Assembly: GCA_937876465.1 (NCBI GenBank)
Contig: CALEHV010000040.1
Span: 1-62,271, forward strand
Source of the DNA: an uncultured Bacillota bacterium
Lineage (GTDB): Bacteria; Bacillota_I; Bacilli_A; RFN20; CAG-826
Length of the DNA stretch: 62,271 nt
Reading direction: 5' to 3'
Shown: positions 52,392-61,237 of the stretch, piece by piece
How positions within the stretch are numbered: position 1 is the stretch's first letter
Layout: the number at the start of each line of letters is the position of its first letter
Made by a program: the position numbers and the translations under genes
Notes under the pieces: model-generated
The model's input: the letters and a program-made list of their open reading frames with translations, nothing else
Databases searched by the model: none
What the model was told of the DNA's origin: nothing

Positions 52392-53827
52392 TGAATATGA
52401 ATTTTGAACCAATTATAGGTCTAGAAATTCACGTTGAGCTCAAAACAAAGAGTAAAATGTTTTCTAGCGCTCCTGTTGTTTATGGAAAAGAACCAAATAC
52501 GCAAGTTGTGCCTTTGGATATGGCTTTCCCTGGTACGATGCCTGTTGTTAATAAAGAAGCTGTTGTATATGCAATTCGTGTAGCAAATGCTCTTCATATG
52601 AGCATTGATCGTGAATTACATTTCGATCGTAAAAATTATTTCTATTCAGATTTGCCAAAGGGATATCAAATCACACAAAATTTAAGACCAATTGGCTCTG
52701 AAGGATATCTTGATATCGAAACATCTAATGGTAAGAAAAGAATTGGTGTAGAAAGAGCACATATTGAAGAAGATACATGTAAGCAACTTCATTTTGGAGA
52801 CTTCACATTATTAAATTACAATCGTGCTGGAACACCTTTAATTGAAATCGTTTCTAAACCTGACTTAAGAAGTGGTGAAGAAGCAATGAAATATGTTGAA
52901 ATGATTCGTTCAATTGTTGTCTTTGCTGGTGTCAGCGATGGCAAGATGGAAGAAGGTAGCTTACGTTGTGACGTTAACGTTTCAATTAGACCTTGTGGAA
53001 GTAAAAAATTTGGTACAAAAATTGAAATTAAGAATATTAACTCAATTTCTTACATCCAAGAAGCAATTGATTATGAAGTTGCCCGTCAAACAAAAGCTAT
53101 TTTAAACAATGAAGAAATAAGACAAGAAACTCGTCGTTACGATTCAGCAAATAAGCAAACAATTTTAATGCGTGTAAAAACTGATGCAGCAGATTATAAA
53201 TATTTTCCTGAAGATAATATCACTCCAATTAAATTAAGTGATGAGTTTGTTAAAGCTGCAATTGAATCATGTCCAGAACTTGCTGAAAGTAAACGCGAAA
53301 GATACACCACAGTTTACGGATTAAACGAATATGATTCGTCATTATTAACTGCAGACAAAGATGTCTCAATTTATTTTGATGAAGTTTGCAAATATACAAA
53401 AGCATATAAAGCAGCTGCAAACTGGGTTAATGTTGATGTTGCTTCTTATTGTAATAAGAAATTTATAACAATTATTGATTTTCCAATGGAACCAAAAGTA
53501 CTTGCAGGACTTATTGATTTAGCAGATTCAAAAGATGTTAACTCTAACCAGGCAAGAGATATTTTTGCAAAGATGTTGGCAGATAATTTGGATGCTAAAT
53601 CTGCTAAAGAAGCATTAGGAATTACATCACAAATTTCTGATACAGATTTTATTGCAAATATTGTGAATGAAGTCCTTTTAGAGAACCCTACCGCTATTAC
53701 TTATTTTAAAGAAGGCAAAGACCGTGCATTGGGTTTCTTAGTTGGACAAGTAATGAAAAAATCTAAAGGAAAAGTTAATCCAAAAATGGCAAGCGATATG
53801 CTATTGGAAGAACTTAAAAAGAGATAA
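52391..53827 (+). CDS. gatB: Asp/Glu-tRNA amidotransferase subunit B
   Basis: A 478-residue subunit that phosphorylates the misacylated aminoacyl-tRNA and accepts ammonia. IIGLEIHVELKTKSKMFS and LPKGYQITQ, HIEEDTCK, LLNYNRAGTPLIEIVSKPDL are diagnostic; the YqeY-like tail domain is at the C-terminus (KVNPKMASDMLLEEL). Either the first ATG (52391) or a second at 52397 may be used. The cluster pcrA-ligA-gatCAB resembles the order found in several Bacilli. Confidence 0.95.
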   Translation: MNMNFEPIIGLEIHVELKTKSKMFSSAPVVYGKEPNTQVVPLDMAFPGTMPVVNKEAVVYAIRVANALHMSIDRELHFDRKNYFYSDLPKGYQITQNLRPIGSEGYLDIETSNGKKRIGVERAHIEEDTCKQLHFGDFTLLNYNRAGTPLIEIVSKPDLRSGEEAMKYVEMIRSIVVFAGVSDGKMEEGSLRCDVNVSIRPCGSKKFGTKIEIKNINSISYIQEAIDYEVARQTKAILNNEEIRQETRRYDSANKQTILMRVKTDAADYKYFPEDNITPIKLSDEFVKAAIESCPELAESKRERYTTVYGLNEYDSSLLTADKDVSIYFDEVCKYTKAYKAAANWVNVDVASYCNKKFITIIDFPMEPKVLAGLIDLADSKDVNSNQARDIFAKMLADNLDAKSAKEALGITSQISDTDFIANIVNEVLLENPTAITYFKEGKDRALGFLVGQVMKKSKGKVNPKMASDMLLEELKKR

Positions 53828-53832
53828 AAAAT

Positions 53833-54858
53833 ATGGGAATTGCAAAGAAAATACTTGTAACTGGTGGACTCGGTTATATAGGTAGTCACACAACAATCGA
53901 TCTTTTAGAAAACAACTATGATCCAATTATTGTTGATAATTTATGCAATTCCAAAATCGAAGCTCTAAACAGAATTGAGAAAATTTCTGGAATTCGTCCA
54001 AAATTCTATCAAGGTGATATTAGAGATGAAAAAATAATGCAAAAAATATTTGAAGAAAATGATATTTTTGCAGTTATTCATTTTGCAGGATTGAAGGCTG
54101 TTGGCGAATCTGTTGAAAAACCAGATTTATATTATGATAACAATCTTGGTTCAACCAAAGTTTTACTTAAAGTAATGGAAGAGCATAAAGTTAAGAAATT
54201 AATTTTCTCTTCTAGCGCAACAGTTTATGGAAATCCTAAACATGTTCCAATTGTTGAAGAAGATCCAATTGGTGGTGTAACTAATCCGTATGCTGATACA
54301 AAACTACAAATTGAGTACATGCTACAAGACTTATCTAAAAAAGATGATTCTTGGGGTATTGCAATTCTGCGTTACTTCAACCCTATTGGAGCACATAAAA
54401 GTGGCTTGATAGGCGAAGATCCAAAAGGCATACCGAATAATTTAATGCCTTTTGTAACACAAGTTGCAATTGGATTACGTCCAAAACTAAATGTGTTTGG
54501 GAATGATTATCCAACTAGAGATGGTACTTGTATTCGTGACTATATCCATGTTTGCGATTTAGCAAGAGGACACGTATTAACTCTAAGAAAATTGGAGAAA
54601 AATCCTGGTCTAGTTATTTACAATTTGGGTACAAGCGTTGGTACAACAGTACTTGAATTAGTAAATGCATTCATGAAAGCAAACAATATAAATATACCTT
54701 ACGAAATTGTGGGTCGTAGAGCTGGCGATATTGCAGAGTGCTATGCAAATTGCGATAAAGCATTGAAAGAAATTGGCTTTAAAGCCCAATACAATATAGA
54801 AGATTGTTGCCGAGATTCATGGAATTGGCAAAAGAAAAATCCAAATGGATTAAACTAA
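53833..54858 (+). CDS. galE: UDP-glucose 4-epimerase
   Basis: A 341-residue SDR-family enzyme interconverting UDP-glucose and UDP-galactose. The NAD site GGLGYIGSH starts at residue 11, catalytic Thr130/Ser128 area SSSATVYG is intact, and Tyr153-x3-Lys157 (NPYADTK) gives the active site. The full GalE pattern continues with RYFNPIGAHKSG and GTSVGTTVLEL. It begins 5 bp after gatB and lacks a strong ribosome-binding site, so it is likely coupled. It supplies UDP-galactose to the glycan genes nearby. Confidence 0.95.
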   Translation: MGIAKKILVTGGLGYIGSHTTIDLLENNYDPIIVDNLCNSKIEALNRIEKISGIRPKFYQGDIRDEKIMQKIFEENDIFAVIHFAGLKAVGESVEKPDLYYDNNLGSTKVLLKVMEEHKVKKLIFSSSATVYGNPKHVPIVEEDPIGGVTNPYADTKLQIEYMLQDLSKKDDSWGIAILRYFNPIGAHKSGLIGEDPKGIPNNLMPFVTQVAIGLRPKLNVFGNDYPTRDGTCIRDYIHVCDLARGHVLTLRKLEKNPGLVIYNLGTSVGTTVLELVNAFMKANNINIPYEIVGRRAGDIAECYANCDKALKEIGFKAQYNIEDCCRDSWNWQKKNPNGLN

Positions 54859-54871
54859 AGGAGAGAAGATT

Positions 54872-55816
54872 ATGAAAAAACAAATGATTTCACTTCAAAC
54901 AAAGTTTGGCGACGAACTTAAGGGTTTTGCTTGGACAGTAGAAAATCCAAAAGAAAACGTTATTATCGTTTCAGGAATGGAAGAAAAAGTAGAACGATAT
55001 GATGAATTTGCCAAATTTTTAAACTCAAACGGATTTAACGTTTACGCAATTGACCACTATGGACAAGGATTAAATGTTGATGAAAAACATGCAAAAGGTA
55101 TCGTTCCAAAATCTTTCTTTTCTAAGTCGGTCAAAAATATTGATGAAATGGTCAAAACATTAAGAACATCACTTCTTCCAACAACAATTTTTGCCCATAG
55201 TATGGGAAGCTTTATGCTTCAGGACTATATTCAAAGATTTACAGATCACGTCAACAAAGTTGTAATTTGTGGTTCAAATGGCAAAAATGCAAAGTTAACT
55301 TACATGTTTGGTAGATTTATTGCTTCATTTGGCGGTAAAAAAGGAAAGCATCGTAATGATTACGCAAAGATGATGAACAATCTTGCATTTGGTGGCTATA
55401 AAAAAGCTATTAAAAATAGAAAAACAGATTTTGATTGGTTATCTTGCAACGAAGAAAACGTTAAACAATACATTGAAGATCCTTTATGCGGATATGGTTC
55501 CTCAAAAGGTTTCTATTACGAATTCATGAAAGGGTGTTCACGTATTTACAAGAGAGAATTTATGAAGAAGATTCGCAAGGATATGCATATTCTTATTATT
55601 TCTGGCGCAGACGATCCTGTTGGAGCATTCGGTAAGGGCGCTAAATCATTAGAAAAGATGTATAAAAAACTCCATATTAGCGATGTTCAATCCAAAGTTT
55701 ATGACGGAATGAGACACGAAATTCTTAACGAAAAAGAAAAAGAAAAAGTCTATGCTGATATCCTTGAATTCTTGAATAAAGAAGTTGAACCAGCAGAAGA
55801 ATTGTTGAAGTTCTAA
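54872..55816 (+). CDS. Alpha/beta hydrolase, monoacylglycerol-lipase/S33 type
   Basis: A 314-residue hydrolase with the lysophospholipase/monoacylglycerol lipase pattern: VYAIDHYGQGLN (residues about 53-64), nucleophile elbow AHSMGS (Ser near 111), acid SGADDPVG (Asp near 247) and the late His in DGMRHEILNE. No signal peptide, so it acts inside the cell. A GGAGAG site precedes the ATG. It is the last gene of the pcrA-to-galE run and is followed by a terminator. Confidence 0.78.
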   Translation: MKKQMISLQTKFGDELKGFAWTVENPKENVIIVSGMEEKVERYDEFAKFLNSNGFNVYAIDHYGQGLNVDEKHAKGIVPKSFFSKSVKNIDEMVKTLRTSLLPTTIFAHSMGSFMLQDYIQRFTDHVNKVVICGSNGKNAKLTYMFGRFIASFGGKKGKHRNDYAKMMNNLAFGGYKKAIKNRKTDFDWLSCNEENVKQYIEDPLCGYGSSKGFYYEFMKGCSRIYKREFMKKIRKDMHILIISGADDPVGAFGKGAKSLEKMYKKLHISDVQSKVYDGMRHEILNEKEKEKVYADILEFLNKEVEPAEELLKF

Positions 55817-55832
55817 TTAAAAATTAAGAAAT

Positions 55833-55854
55833 ACTCCACTATGTGGAGTTTTTT
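55833..55854 (+). terminator. Terminator of the pcrA-gat-galE run
   Basis: ACTCCAC (55833-55839) and GTGGAGT (55843-55849) with loop TAT, then TTTTT. Confidence 0.88.
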
Positions 55855-55883
55855 CATTTCTAAAAATTAAGTGTGCATGGATG

Positions 55884-55889
55884 TATAAT
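55884..55889 (+). promoter_or_regulatory. -10 box deciding the start of the DUF3737 gene
   Basis: TATAAT, preceded by an in-frame ATG (55881) that cannot be on the transcript; the ATG at 55896 lies 6 nt downstream. Confidence 0.6.
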
Positions 55890-55895
55890 AAAAAT

Positions 55896-56738
55896 ATGCA
55901 AGAATTCAAAAACGGAAAATACGTTGGAGAACGCGCTTTATTTAAGACCGAAGATGCATTAATTGTTGATTCAGTTTTTGAAGATGGCGAGTCTCCTTTA
56001 AAAGAATCGAAAAATCTTAAAATTTTTAATACAGTTTTTAGATGGAAATATCCTTTATGGTATTGCCAAAATGTTTTTGTTCATGAATCTGTACTAGAAG
56101 AAACTGCAAGAAGCGGTATATGGTATACAGACAACATTTCAATGAGAGATTGCAAAATCGATGCTCCAAAAACATTTAGACGTTCATCGAATATTAACTT
56201 AGATAATTGCACATTAAATAATGCCTTAGAAACATTGTGGAATTGTAAGAGAATCAAATTACTCAATGTAAAAGTTGAAGGCGATTATTTCGGAATGAAT
56301 TCTGAAGACATTGAAGCCAATAATTTAATTATTAATGGTAACTATGCTTTCGATGGCGCAAAGAATGTTTATTTAAAAAATTGTATTTTGAATACAAAAG
56401 ACGCTTTTTGGAATTGCGAAAATGTAAAAATAGAAGACTCTGTTATTGTTGGAGAATACCTTTCCTGGAATACGAAAAATATAACATTTATTAATTGTAA
56501 GATTGAGTCGCATCAAGGGCTATGCTATATGGAAAATTTAACAATGATTGACTGTGAATTGATCAACACAGATTTATGTTTCGAATTCTGCAAAAATATT
56601 AAGGCTACTATCAAATCTTCAATTGGTTCTATTAAGAACCCTATTTCTGGTTATATCAAAGCAAAAGAAATTAAAGAACTTATTTTAGAAGAAAAAATTA
56701 TCAATCCTAAGGATACAAAGATTGAAATCGAGGAATAA
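55896..56738 (+). CDS. DUF3737 right-handed beta-helix protein
   Basis: A 280-residue protein of the DUF3737 family. GERALFKTEDALIVDSVFEDGESPLKE is its typical opening (quoted by the core GERALFK and FEDGESPLKE), followed by regular turns with WYCQNVFVHE, SNINLDNCTL, FWNCENVKI and similar pieces that suggest a beta-helix with stacked turns of about 20 residues. It has no signal peptide. Function unknown; in many gut Bacillota it is found near amino-acid enzymes, and here it is followed 2 bp later by the PatB/MalY gene. Start set by the -10 box 6 nt upstream. Confidence 0.82.
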   Translation: MQEFKNGKYVGERALFKTEDALIVDSVFEDGESPLKESKNLKIFNTVFRWKYPLWYCQNVFVHESVLEETARSGIWYTDNISMRDCKIDAPKTFRRSSNINLDNCTLNNALETLWNCKRIKLLNVKVEGDYFGMNSEDIEANNLIINGNYAFDGAKNVYLKNCILNTKDAFWNCENVKIEDSVIVGEYLSWNTKNITFINCKIESHQGLCYMENLTMIDCELINTDLCFEFCKNIKATIKSSIGSIKNPISGYIKAKEIKELILEEKIINPKDTKIEIEE

Positions 56739-56740
56739 AA

Positions 56741-57895
56741 ATGAAATACGATTTTGATAATATTGCTAATCGATATAACACAAATTCATGTAAGTATAAC
56801 TGCAAAGAAAACGAACTTCCTATGTGGGTTGCAGACATGGATTTTAAAGTACTTCCTGAAATCGCAGAAGCAATTGTCAACAAAGTTAAAGTTGGTGCAT
56901 ACGGTTATGTAGAAACAACTGACGAATATTTCCAAGCTTATATTGATTGGTTTAAAGAACAACACGACCTAGAACTTAAAGAAGAATGGCTAATTCATTC
57001 TCTTGGTTGTATTGCATCTTTAGATTCAATATTCAAAAGATTAACTAAACCCGGTGATGAAGTTGTTCTTCTTTCACCGATATATAATGTGTTCTTTAAT
57101 TGTATTAAAAATCACAGTCTTATTGTTAAAGAGAGTTTCTTTAAATACGAGAATTATGAATATTCAATTGATTGGGACGATTTAGGACAAAAACTTAAGT
57201 CTTCAAAAGCAAAAGTTTTCATAGTTTGTAACCCTCATAATCCAATAGGAAAATTATTTACATCTGAAGAGTTAAAACGTATGGCTAAAATAGCTATTGA
57301 AAATAATGTTTTAATTATCTCAGACGAGATTCACTGTGATATCACTGATCCTGGAGCAGAATATGTTCCTATGCTTAAGGCATGTCCTGAATATAAAGAA
57401 CATATAATTACATTCTTATCGCCTACAAAAGCATTCAATTTAGCAGGCATTCAAGCAAGCGCAATTGTTGTACCAAATCGTAAATACTTTGAAGTCGTGA
57501 ATAAAGGCATTTCTACGGACGATTTAGGAGATCCTAATTACTTTGCTTGTGACGCAACAATTGCAGCCTTTAAATATGGCAAAGAATGGAACAAACAAAT
57601 AAGAGAGTATATTTATAACAATAGAGCTTACTTAAGTGGCTTTATAGAAAAAGAAATTCCTGAGCTTCATGTTATCAAAGGAAATGCTACTTATTTACTT
57701 TGGGTAGACATTTCATATTACTCAAATGACGCAGTAGACTTCTGTAATAAATTAAGAAAAGAAACAGGCTTATGGCTTTGTGATGGAAATAAATATGGAT
57801 CAAAAGGAAACATCTTTGTTAGAATCAATATTGCTACATCACTTGCCAATATAAAAGATTGTTGCAATAGATTGAAAAAATTCTTGAAGATATAA
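56741..57895 (+). CDS. PLP-dependent aminotransferase, MalY/PatB family (C-S lyase)
   Basis: A 384-residue fold-type I PLP enzyme. LPMWVADMDFKVLPEI (residues 26-41) is the signature of the MalY/PatB group of cystathionine beta-lyases. SDEIHCD (Asp195) holds the pyridine nitrogen and SPTKAFNLAG carries the Schiff-base Lys230. NPHNPIGKLF and a late Arg (FVRINIA) close the site. Likely reaction: cleavage of cystathionine or other cysteine-S-conjugates; an aminotransferase role is possible. It is coupled to the DUF3737 gene. Confidence 0.88.
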   Translation: MKYDFDNIANRYNTNSCKYNCKENELPMWVADMDFKVLPEIAEAIVNKVKVGAYGYVETTDEYFQAYIDWFKEQHDLELKEEWLIHSLGCIASLDSIFKRLTKPGDEVVLLSPIYNVFFNCIKNHSLIVKESFFKYENYEYSIDWDDLGQKLKSSKAKVFIVCNPHNPIGKLFTSEELKRMAKIAIENNVLIISDEIHCDITDPGAEYVPMLKACPEYKEHIITFLSPTKAFNLAGIQASAIVVPNRKYFEVVNKGISTDDLGDPNYFACDATIAAFKYGKEWNKQIREYIYNNRAYLSGFIEKEIPELHVIKGNATYLLWVDISYYSNDAVDFCNKLRKETGLWLCDGNKYGSKGNIFVRINIATSLANIKDCCNRLKKFLKI

Positions 57896-57900
57896 AAAAA

Positions 57901-57929
57901 GAGGCCGATTTAATTCGGTCTCAATTTTT
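57901..57929. terminator. Bidirectional terminator
   Basis: GAGGCCGA (57901-57908) pairs with TCGGTCTC (57915-57922); plus strand continues AATTTTTAT, minus strand continues TTTTTTT. It separates convergent genes. Confidence 0.85.
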
Positions 57930-57951
57930 ATTTGTAATAATATTACAACGA

Positions 57952-58401
57952 TTATTTTTCTTCTTTAGCTTCTGGTTTTGCTTCTACTGCTTTTGCTTCG
58001 ACGACTTCATCACCGAATTTGCCACCACGATTAATGTAGACGACAGAAACGATACATGCAGCGATTGAGAACATACCAGCACCAGATAAAGCACCAAAGA
58101 TTGCTGCGAGAATGTGACTCTTAACAGCTTCGTTACCAACGGCTTTCTTGACTAATGATAATGCAATAATGCTTAAGACCATTAAGACGACGAAAACGAT
58201 TGGTAAAACAACTAATGCTGAGATTGCTGCAACCATAGCTGCTGTTTGTTCATCGCCTGTTAATTGTAATGCGCCAATAAGGCCGACAATACCAACGATA
58301 ATTTCAACAACAGTTGCAACTGCATAAGCAATAATTCCAACGATTAATAAAATCTTTGAAACCTTATAAAAGATGTTTGATAACTTCTTTAATGTTGCCA
58401 T
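57952..58401 (-). CDS. Small membrane protein with acidic tail
   Basis: A 149-residue protein with three or four hydrophobic segments (about 13-46, 53-80, 95-122) and a C-terminal tail rich in Glu, Lys and Ala (VEAKAVEAKPEAKEE). I do not recognise a family. It starts 1 base after the pgcA stop on the minus strand with a GGAGGAG site, so both are one transcript. Confidence 0.58.
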   Translation of the reverse strand: MATLKKLSNIFYKVSKILLIVGIIAYAVATVVEIIVGIVGLIGALQLTGDEQTAAMVAAISALVVLPIVFVVLMVLSIIALSLVKKAVGNEAVKSHILAAIFGALSGAGMFSIAACIVSVVYINRGGKFGDEVVEAKAVEAKPEAKEEK

Positions 58402-58402
58402 A

Positions 58403-60085
58403 TTACTTTTCTCCTCCTATAAATTTATTTAATAATTCGCTATACTTAGCGAGATTATCCTTACCTAAGGCAAATACGTATGCCTTGAGTTTTGGTTCAG
58501 TTCCACTTGGACGAATTGTTATTGTTTCGCCGCTCTTTAAGAAGAACTTAACGACGTTCGATTTTGGTAAACCTGTAGGAACTACCTTATCATTGTAGCA
58601 TATTTCGCCTTTTAAGTAATCACCAACGTGATCGACGTTGCCAAGAATTTGTTTGATTTGATCTCCTCTGAAATCAACCATTAATTGTTTGATATGTTCT
58701 TTTCCTTCTAAACCTTGAAATTCGTACGAGATTGTAGCGGTTTTGAAATCGCCAAATTCAGCATATAATTCTTGCAATCTATCATATAATGATAAACCAC
58801 GATGTTTATATTCGTTTGCCATTTCTGAAACAAGTAATGCTGCATTAACTGCATCTTTATCTCTGACATTGGTGTTTGTTAAGTAACCACAAGATTCTTC
58901 GAAACCAAAAATGTATCTATTTTCAGCACCTTTTTGTTCTAACCAAAGAATTTGTTCGCCAATATACTTGAAACCAGTGAGAACATTTGCAATCTCAACT
59001 CCGTATTTTTCAGCCATTACATTAACCATGTCGGATGAAACAATTGTTTTAACTGCAAATGGTTTCTCGGGTAATGTGCCTTGCTCTTTTCTATTTTTAT
59101 AAATGAAATCAAATAATAGAATACCAACTTCGTTACCTGTAAGAATAATTGGTGAACCTTTTTGGTTAACAACAACCCCAACACGATCGCTATCAGGATC
59201 GGTTGCGATTAAGATATCGTCATTCTTTTCAAGAAGAAGTTTGATACCAAGAGTTAACGCTTCTTTCATTTCTGGATTTGGATAAGGTGCTGTTGGGAAG
59301 TTTCCGTCAGGATCTTTTTGTTCTGCTACAACATCGATATTTTTGAATCCATCTTTTGCAAGAATTGTTGTAACACATTTATATCCAGCACCATTTAATG
59401 GTGTGTATGCTAATTTAAGAATTCTTGAGGATGCTTTTTCTGGAACAACAGAACATGCAAAATCGGATGCGATATATGCATTGAAAACATCATCGGACAT
59501 GACTTCAATTAATTCTGGATTTTTGCCATATTTAACATCAAACATATCGATAGCTAAAATCTCAGCTAAAACTGCGTTTGCTGATGTGTCTGTCATTTGG
59601 CAACCATCAGGTCCGTAACATTTATAACCGTTATATTGCTTTGGGTTGTGGCTTGCTGTAACAACAATACCTGCAGAACATTTTAAATGTCTAACTGCAA
59701 AAGATAGTGAAGGAGTAGGCATTAATTCCTTATAAATATAAACTTTAACTCCATTACTAGCTAAGACATTTGCTGCTTCTTTAGCAAACAAACTCGAATT
59801 GTTGCGGCTATCGTATGCGATTGCAACTGAAGGATGCTTTTCTTCTTTTAGAAGATAGTTTGCCAAACCTTGAGTTGCGCGTCTAATAACATATTTATTC
59901 ATACGGTTTGTTCCAAGAGCCATAACGCCTCTTAAACCACCTGTTCCGAATTCAAGATCAGCACAGAATCTTTCTTCAATTTCTTTTTCGTTGTTTTTAA
60001 TTGAAAGAAGTTCAGCCTTTTCTTCTTCGGTTAAATTAGGATTATTAATCCAATTTTCATATTTTTCTATGATTTTTTTGTCCAT
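58403..60085 (-). CDS. pgcA: Phosphoglucomutase / phosphomannomutase
   Basis: A 560-residue alpha-D-phosphohexomutase, moving phosphate between C1 and C6 of glucose (or mannose). Phosphoserine loop TASHNPKQYNG with Ser145, metal site DPDSDR near 298-303, sugar-binding EESCGYL near 410 and phosphate site RPSGTEPKLK near the C-terminus are all intact; the last two give the family's four domains. It makes glucose-1-phosphate for UDP-glucose, the substrate of galE. An AGAAGG site precedes the ATG; TATTAT lies farther upstream. Confidence 0.94.
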   Translation of the reverse strand: MDKKIIEKYENWINNPNLTEEEKAELLSIKNNEKEIEERFCADLEFGTGGLRGVMALGTNRMNKYVIRRATQGLANYLLKEEKHPSVAIAYDSRNNSSLFAKEAANVLASNGVKVYIYKELMPTPSLSFAVRHLKCSAGIVVTASHNPKQYNGYKCYGPDGCQMTDTSANAVLAEILAIDMFDVKYGKNPELIEVMSDDVFNAYIASDFACSVVPEKASSRILKLAYTPLNGAGYKCVTTILAKDGFKNIDVVAEQKDPDGNFPTAPYPNPEMKEALTLGIKLLLEKNDDILIATDPDSDRVGVVVNQKGSPIILTGNEVGILLFDFIYKNRKEQGTLPEKPFAVKTIVSSDMVNVMAEKYGVEIANVLTGFKYIGEQILWLEQKGAENRYIFGFEESCGYLTNTNVRDKDAVNAALLVSEMANEYKHRGLSLYDRLQELYAEFGDFKTATISYEFQGLEGKEHIKQLMVDFRGDQIKQILGNVDHVGDYLKGEICYNDKVVPTGLPKSNVVKFFLKSGETITIRPSGTEPKLKAYVFALGKDNLAKYSELLNKFIGGEK

Positions 60086-60211
60086 ATAAAAACCTTCTCT
60101 TCAATTTAATAATATCACACCTCAAACTTAGTTTGTATATTGCCACAAACAAATAATCAAATATTGATAACAGATTGAAATTGTGCTGAATATTTTGGTA
60201 TCTGCATAACT

Positions 60212-60228
60212 GAAAATATTATATTTTC
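60212..60228. promoter_or_regulatory. Inverted repeat upstream of the GT2 gene
   Basis: GAAAATAT-T-ATATTTTC, a perfect 17-nt inverted repeat, lies about 14 nt before the -10 box TATACT (60242-60247), around where a -35 would be. Such AT-rich symmetry can arise by chance. Confidence 0.3.
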
Positions 60229-60257
60229 TGTTGCTTTGATATATACTTAAAGCACAT

Positions 60258-61235
60258 ATGAAAAAAATATCATTAGTTATTCCTGTATATCACGAAGAAG
60301 AATCTATGCCTTTTTTCTTTGATGCTGTAAACCCAATTGTGGATAGTCTCAAAAAGAAATATGAATTTGAATTAGTTTTTGTTACAGATATGCCTGATGA
60401 AGGCACTTATAATTTGCTTTTGGAAAGACAAAAGAATCAAAACAATATTGTTGTGGTTCGTCTTTCACGTAGTTTTGGCCATGAAGAAGCTGTTGCTGCT
60501 GGCCTTAAGGTAGCAAAAGGTGATGCAGTCATACCACTCGATGCCGATTTACAAGATGATCCAACTGTTATTCCACAAATGATTGAAAAGTGGGAAGAAG
60601 GTTATCAAGTTGTTAACGGTAAACGTTCGTCAAGACAAGAAAAAGGATTATCAAAATTATTTGTTAAGACTTTTTATAAGATGTTCCATAAATGGAGCAA
60701 GAAAATTAATATTCCTGAAAATGTTGGCGACTTCCGTTTGTTAGATAGAGTAGTTGTTGATCATATTAATGAACTCGGTGAATCTTATAGAGTTCTTAAA
60801 ATCGAAGTTCCTTACGTCGGTTATAAAACTACTGAAGTTGAATATGAGAGAAAGAATCGCGTTGGTGGAAAAACTCATTATAAAAAAACTGCATTATTCA
60901 AAAACGCTTTTGATTATTTCACGGTTATATCAGATAAACTCTTATTAGTAGTGTTCAAAATTGCTGCTGTTTTAGGTGTCTTATCAATTGTTTCCTTACT
61001 TACCGAATTAGTTTTGTTCATTATTAATGCTTGCTTACCAGTAAAACAACAATTCATCGGTGGAACCACATTTCTCATTTGGCTTTTAATTAGCATTGTT
61101 GTTTTGGTTGGCGGATTAATTACGTTCTCATTGTTTATTATTGGCGGATATGCAAATAGAGCATATTGCGAAGCAAATCCAAGACCAGTTTATATTATTG
61201 AATCCGTTACTTATAGTGACGGAAAGAAGGAGTAA
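60258..61235 (+). CDS. Glycosyltransferase family 2 with C-terminal TM segments (GtrB/ArnC-like)
   Basis: A 325-residue GT2 enzyme. The catalytic DADLQDD is at residues 95-101, and the domain continues with RSSRQEKG, NVGDFRLLDR and RKNRVGGKTHY, all typical of polyprenyl-phosphate glycosyltransferases (GtrB, ArnC). Two C-terminal membrane segments lie at about 233-257 and 271-296. The first acidic motif, usually VDDGSxDxT, reads VTDMPDEGT here. It would load a sugar on undecaprenyl phosphate. TATACT ends 10 nt before the ATG, without Shine-Dalgarno. It is followed 2 bp later by a sugar kinase gene. Confidence 0.85.
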   Translation: MKKISLVIPVYHEEESMPFFFDAVNPIVDSLKKKYEFELVFVTDMPDEGTYNLLLERQKNQNNIVVVRLSRSFGHEEAVAAGLKVAKGDAVIPLDADLQDDPTVIPQMIEKWEEGYQVVNGKRSSRQEKGLSKLFVKTFYKMFHKWSKKINIPENVGDFRLLDRVVVDHINELGESYRVLKIEVPYVGYKTTEVEYERKNRVGGKTHYKKTALFKNAFDYFTVISDKLLLVVFKIAAVLGVLSIVSLLTELVLFIINACLPVKQQFIGGTTFLIWLLISIVVLVGGLITFSLFIIGGYANRAYCEANPRPVYIIESVTYSDGKKE

Positions 61236-61237
61236 TT

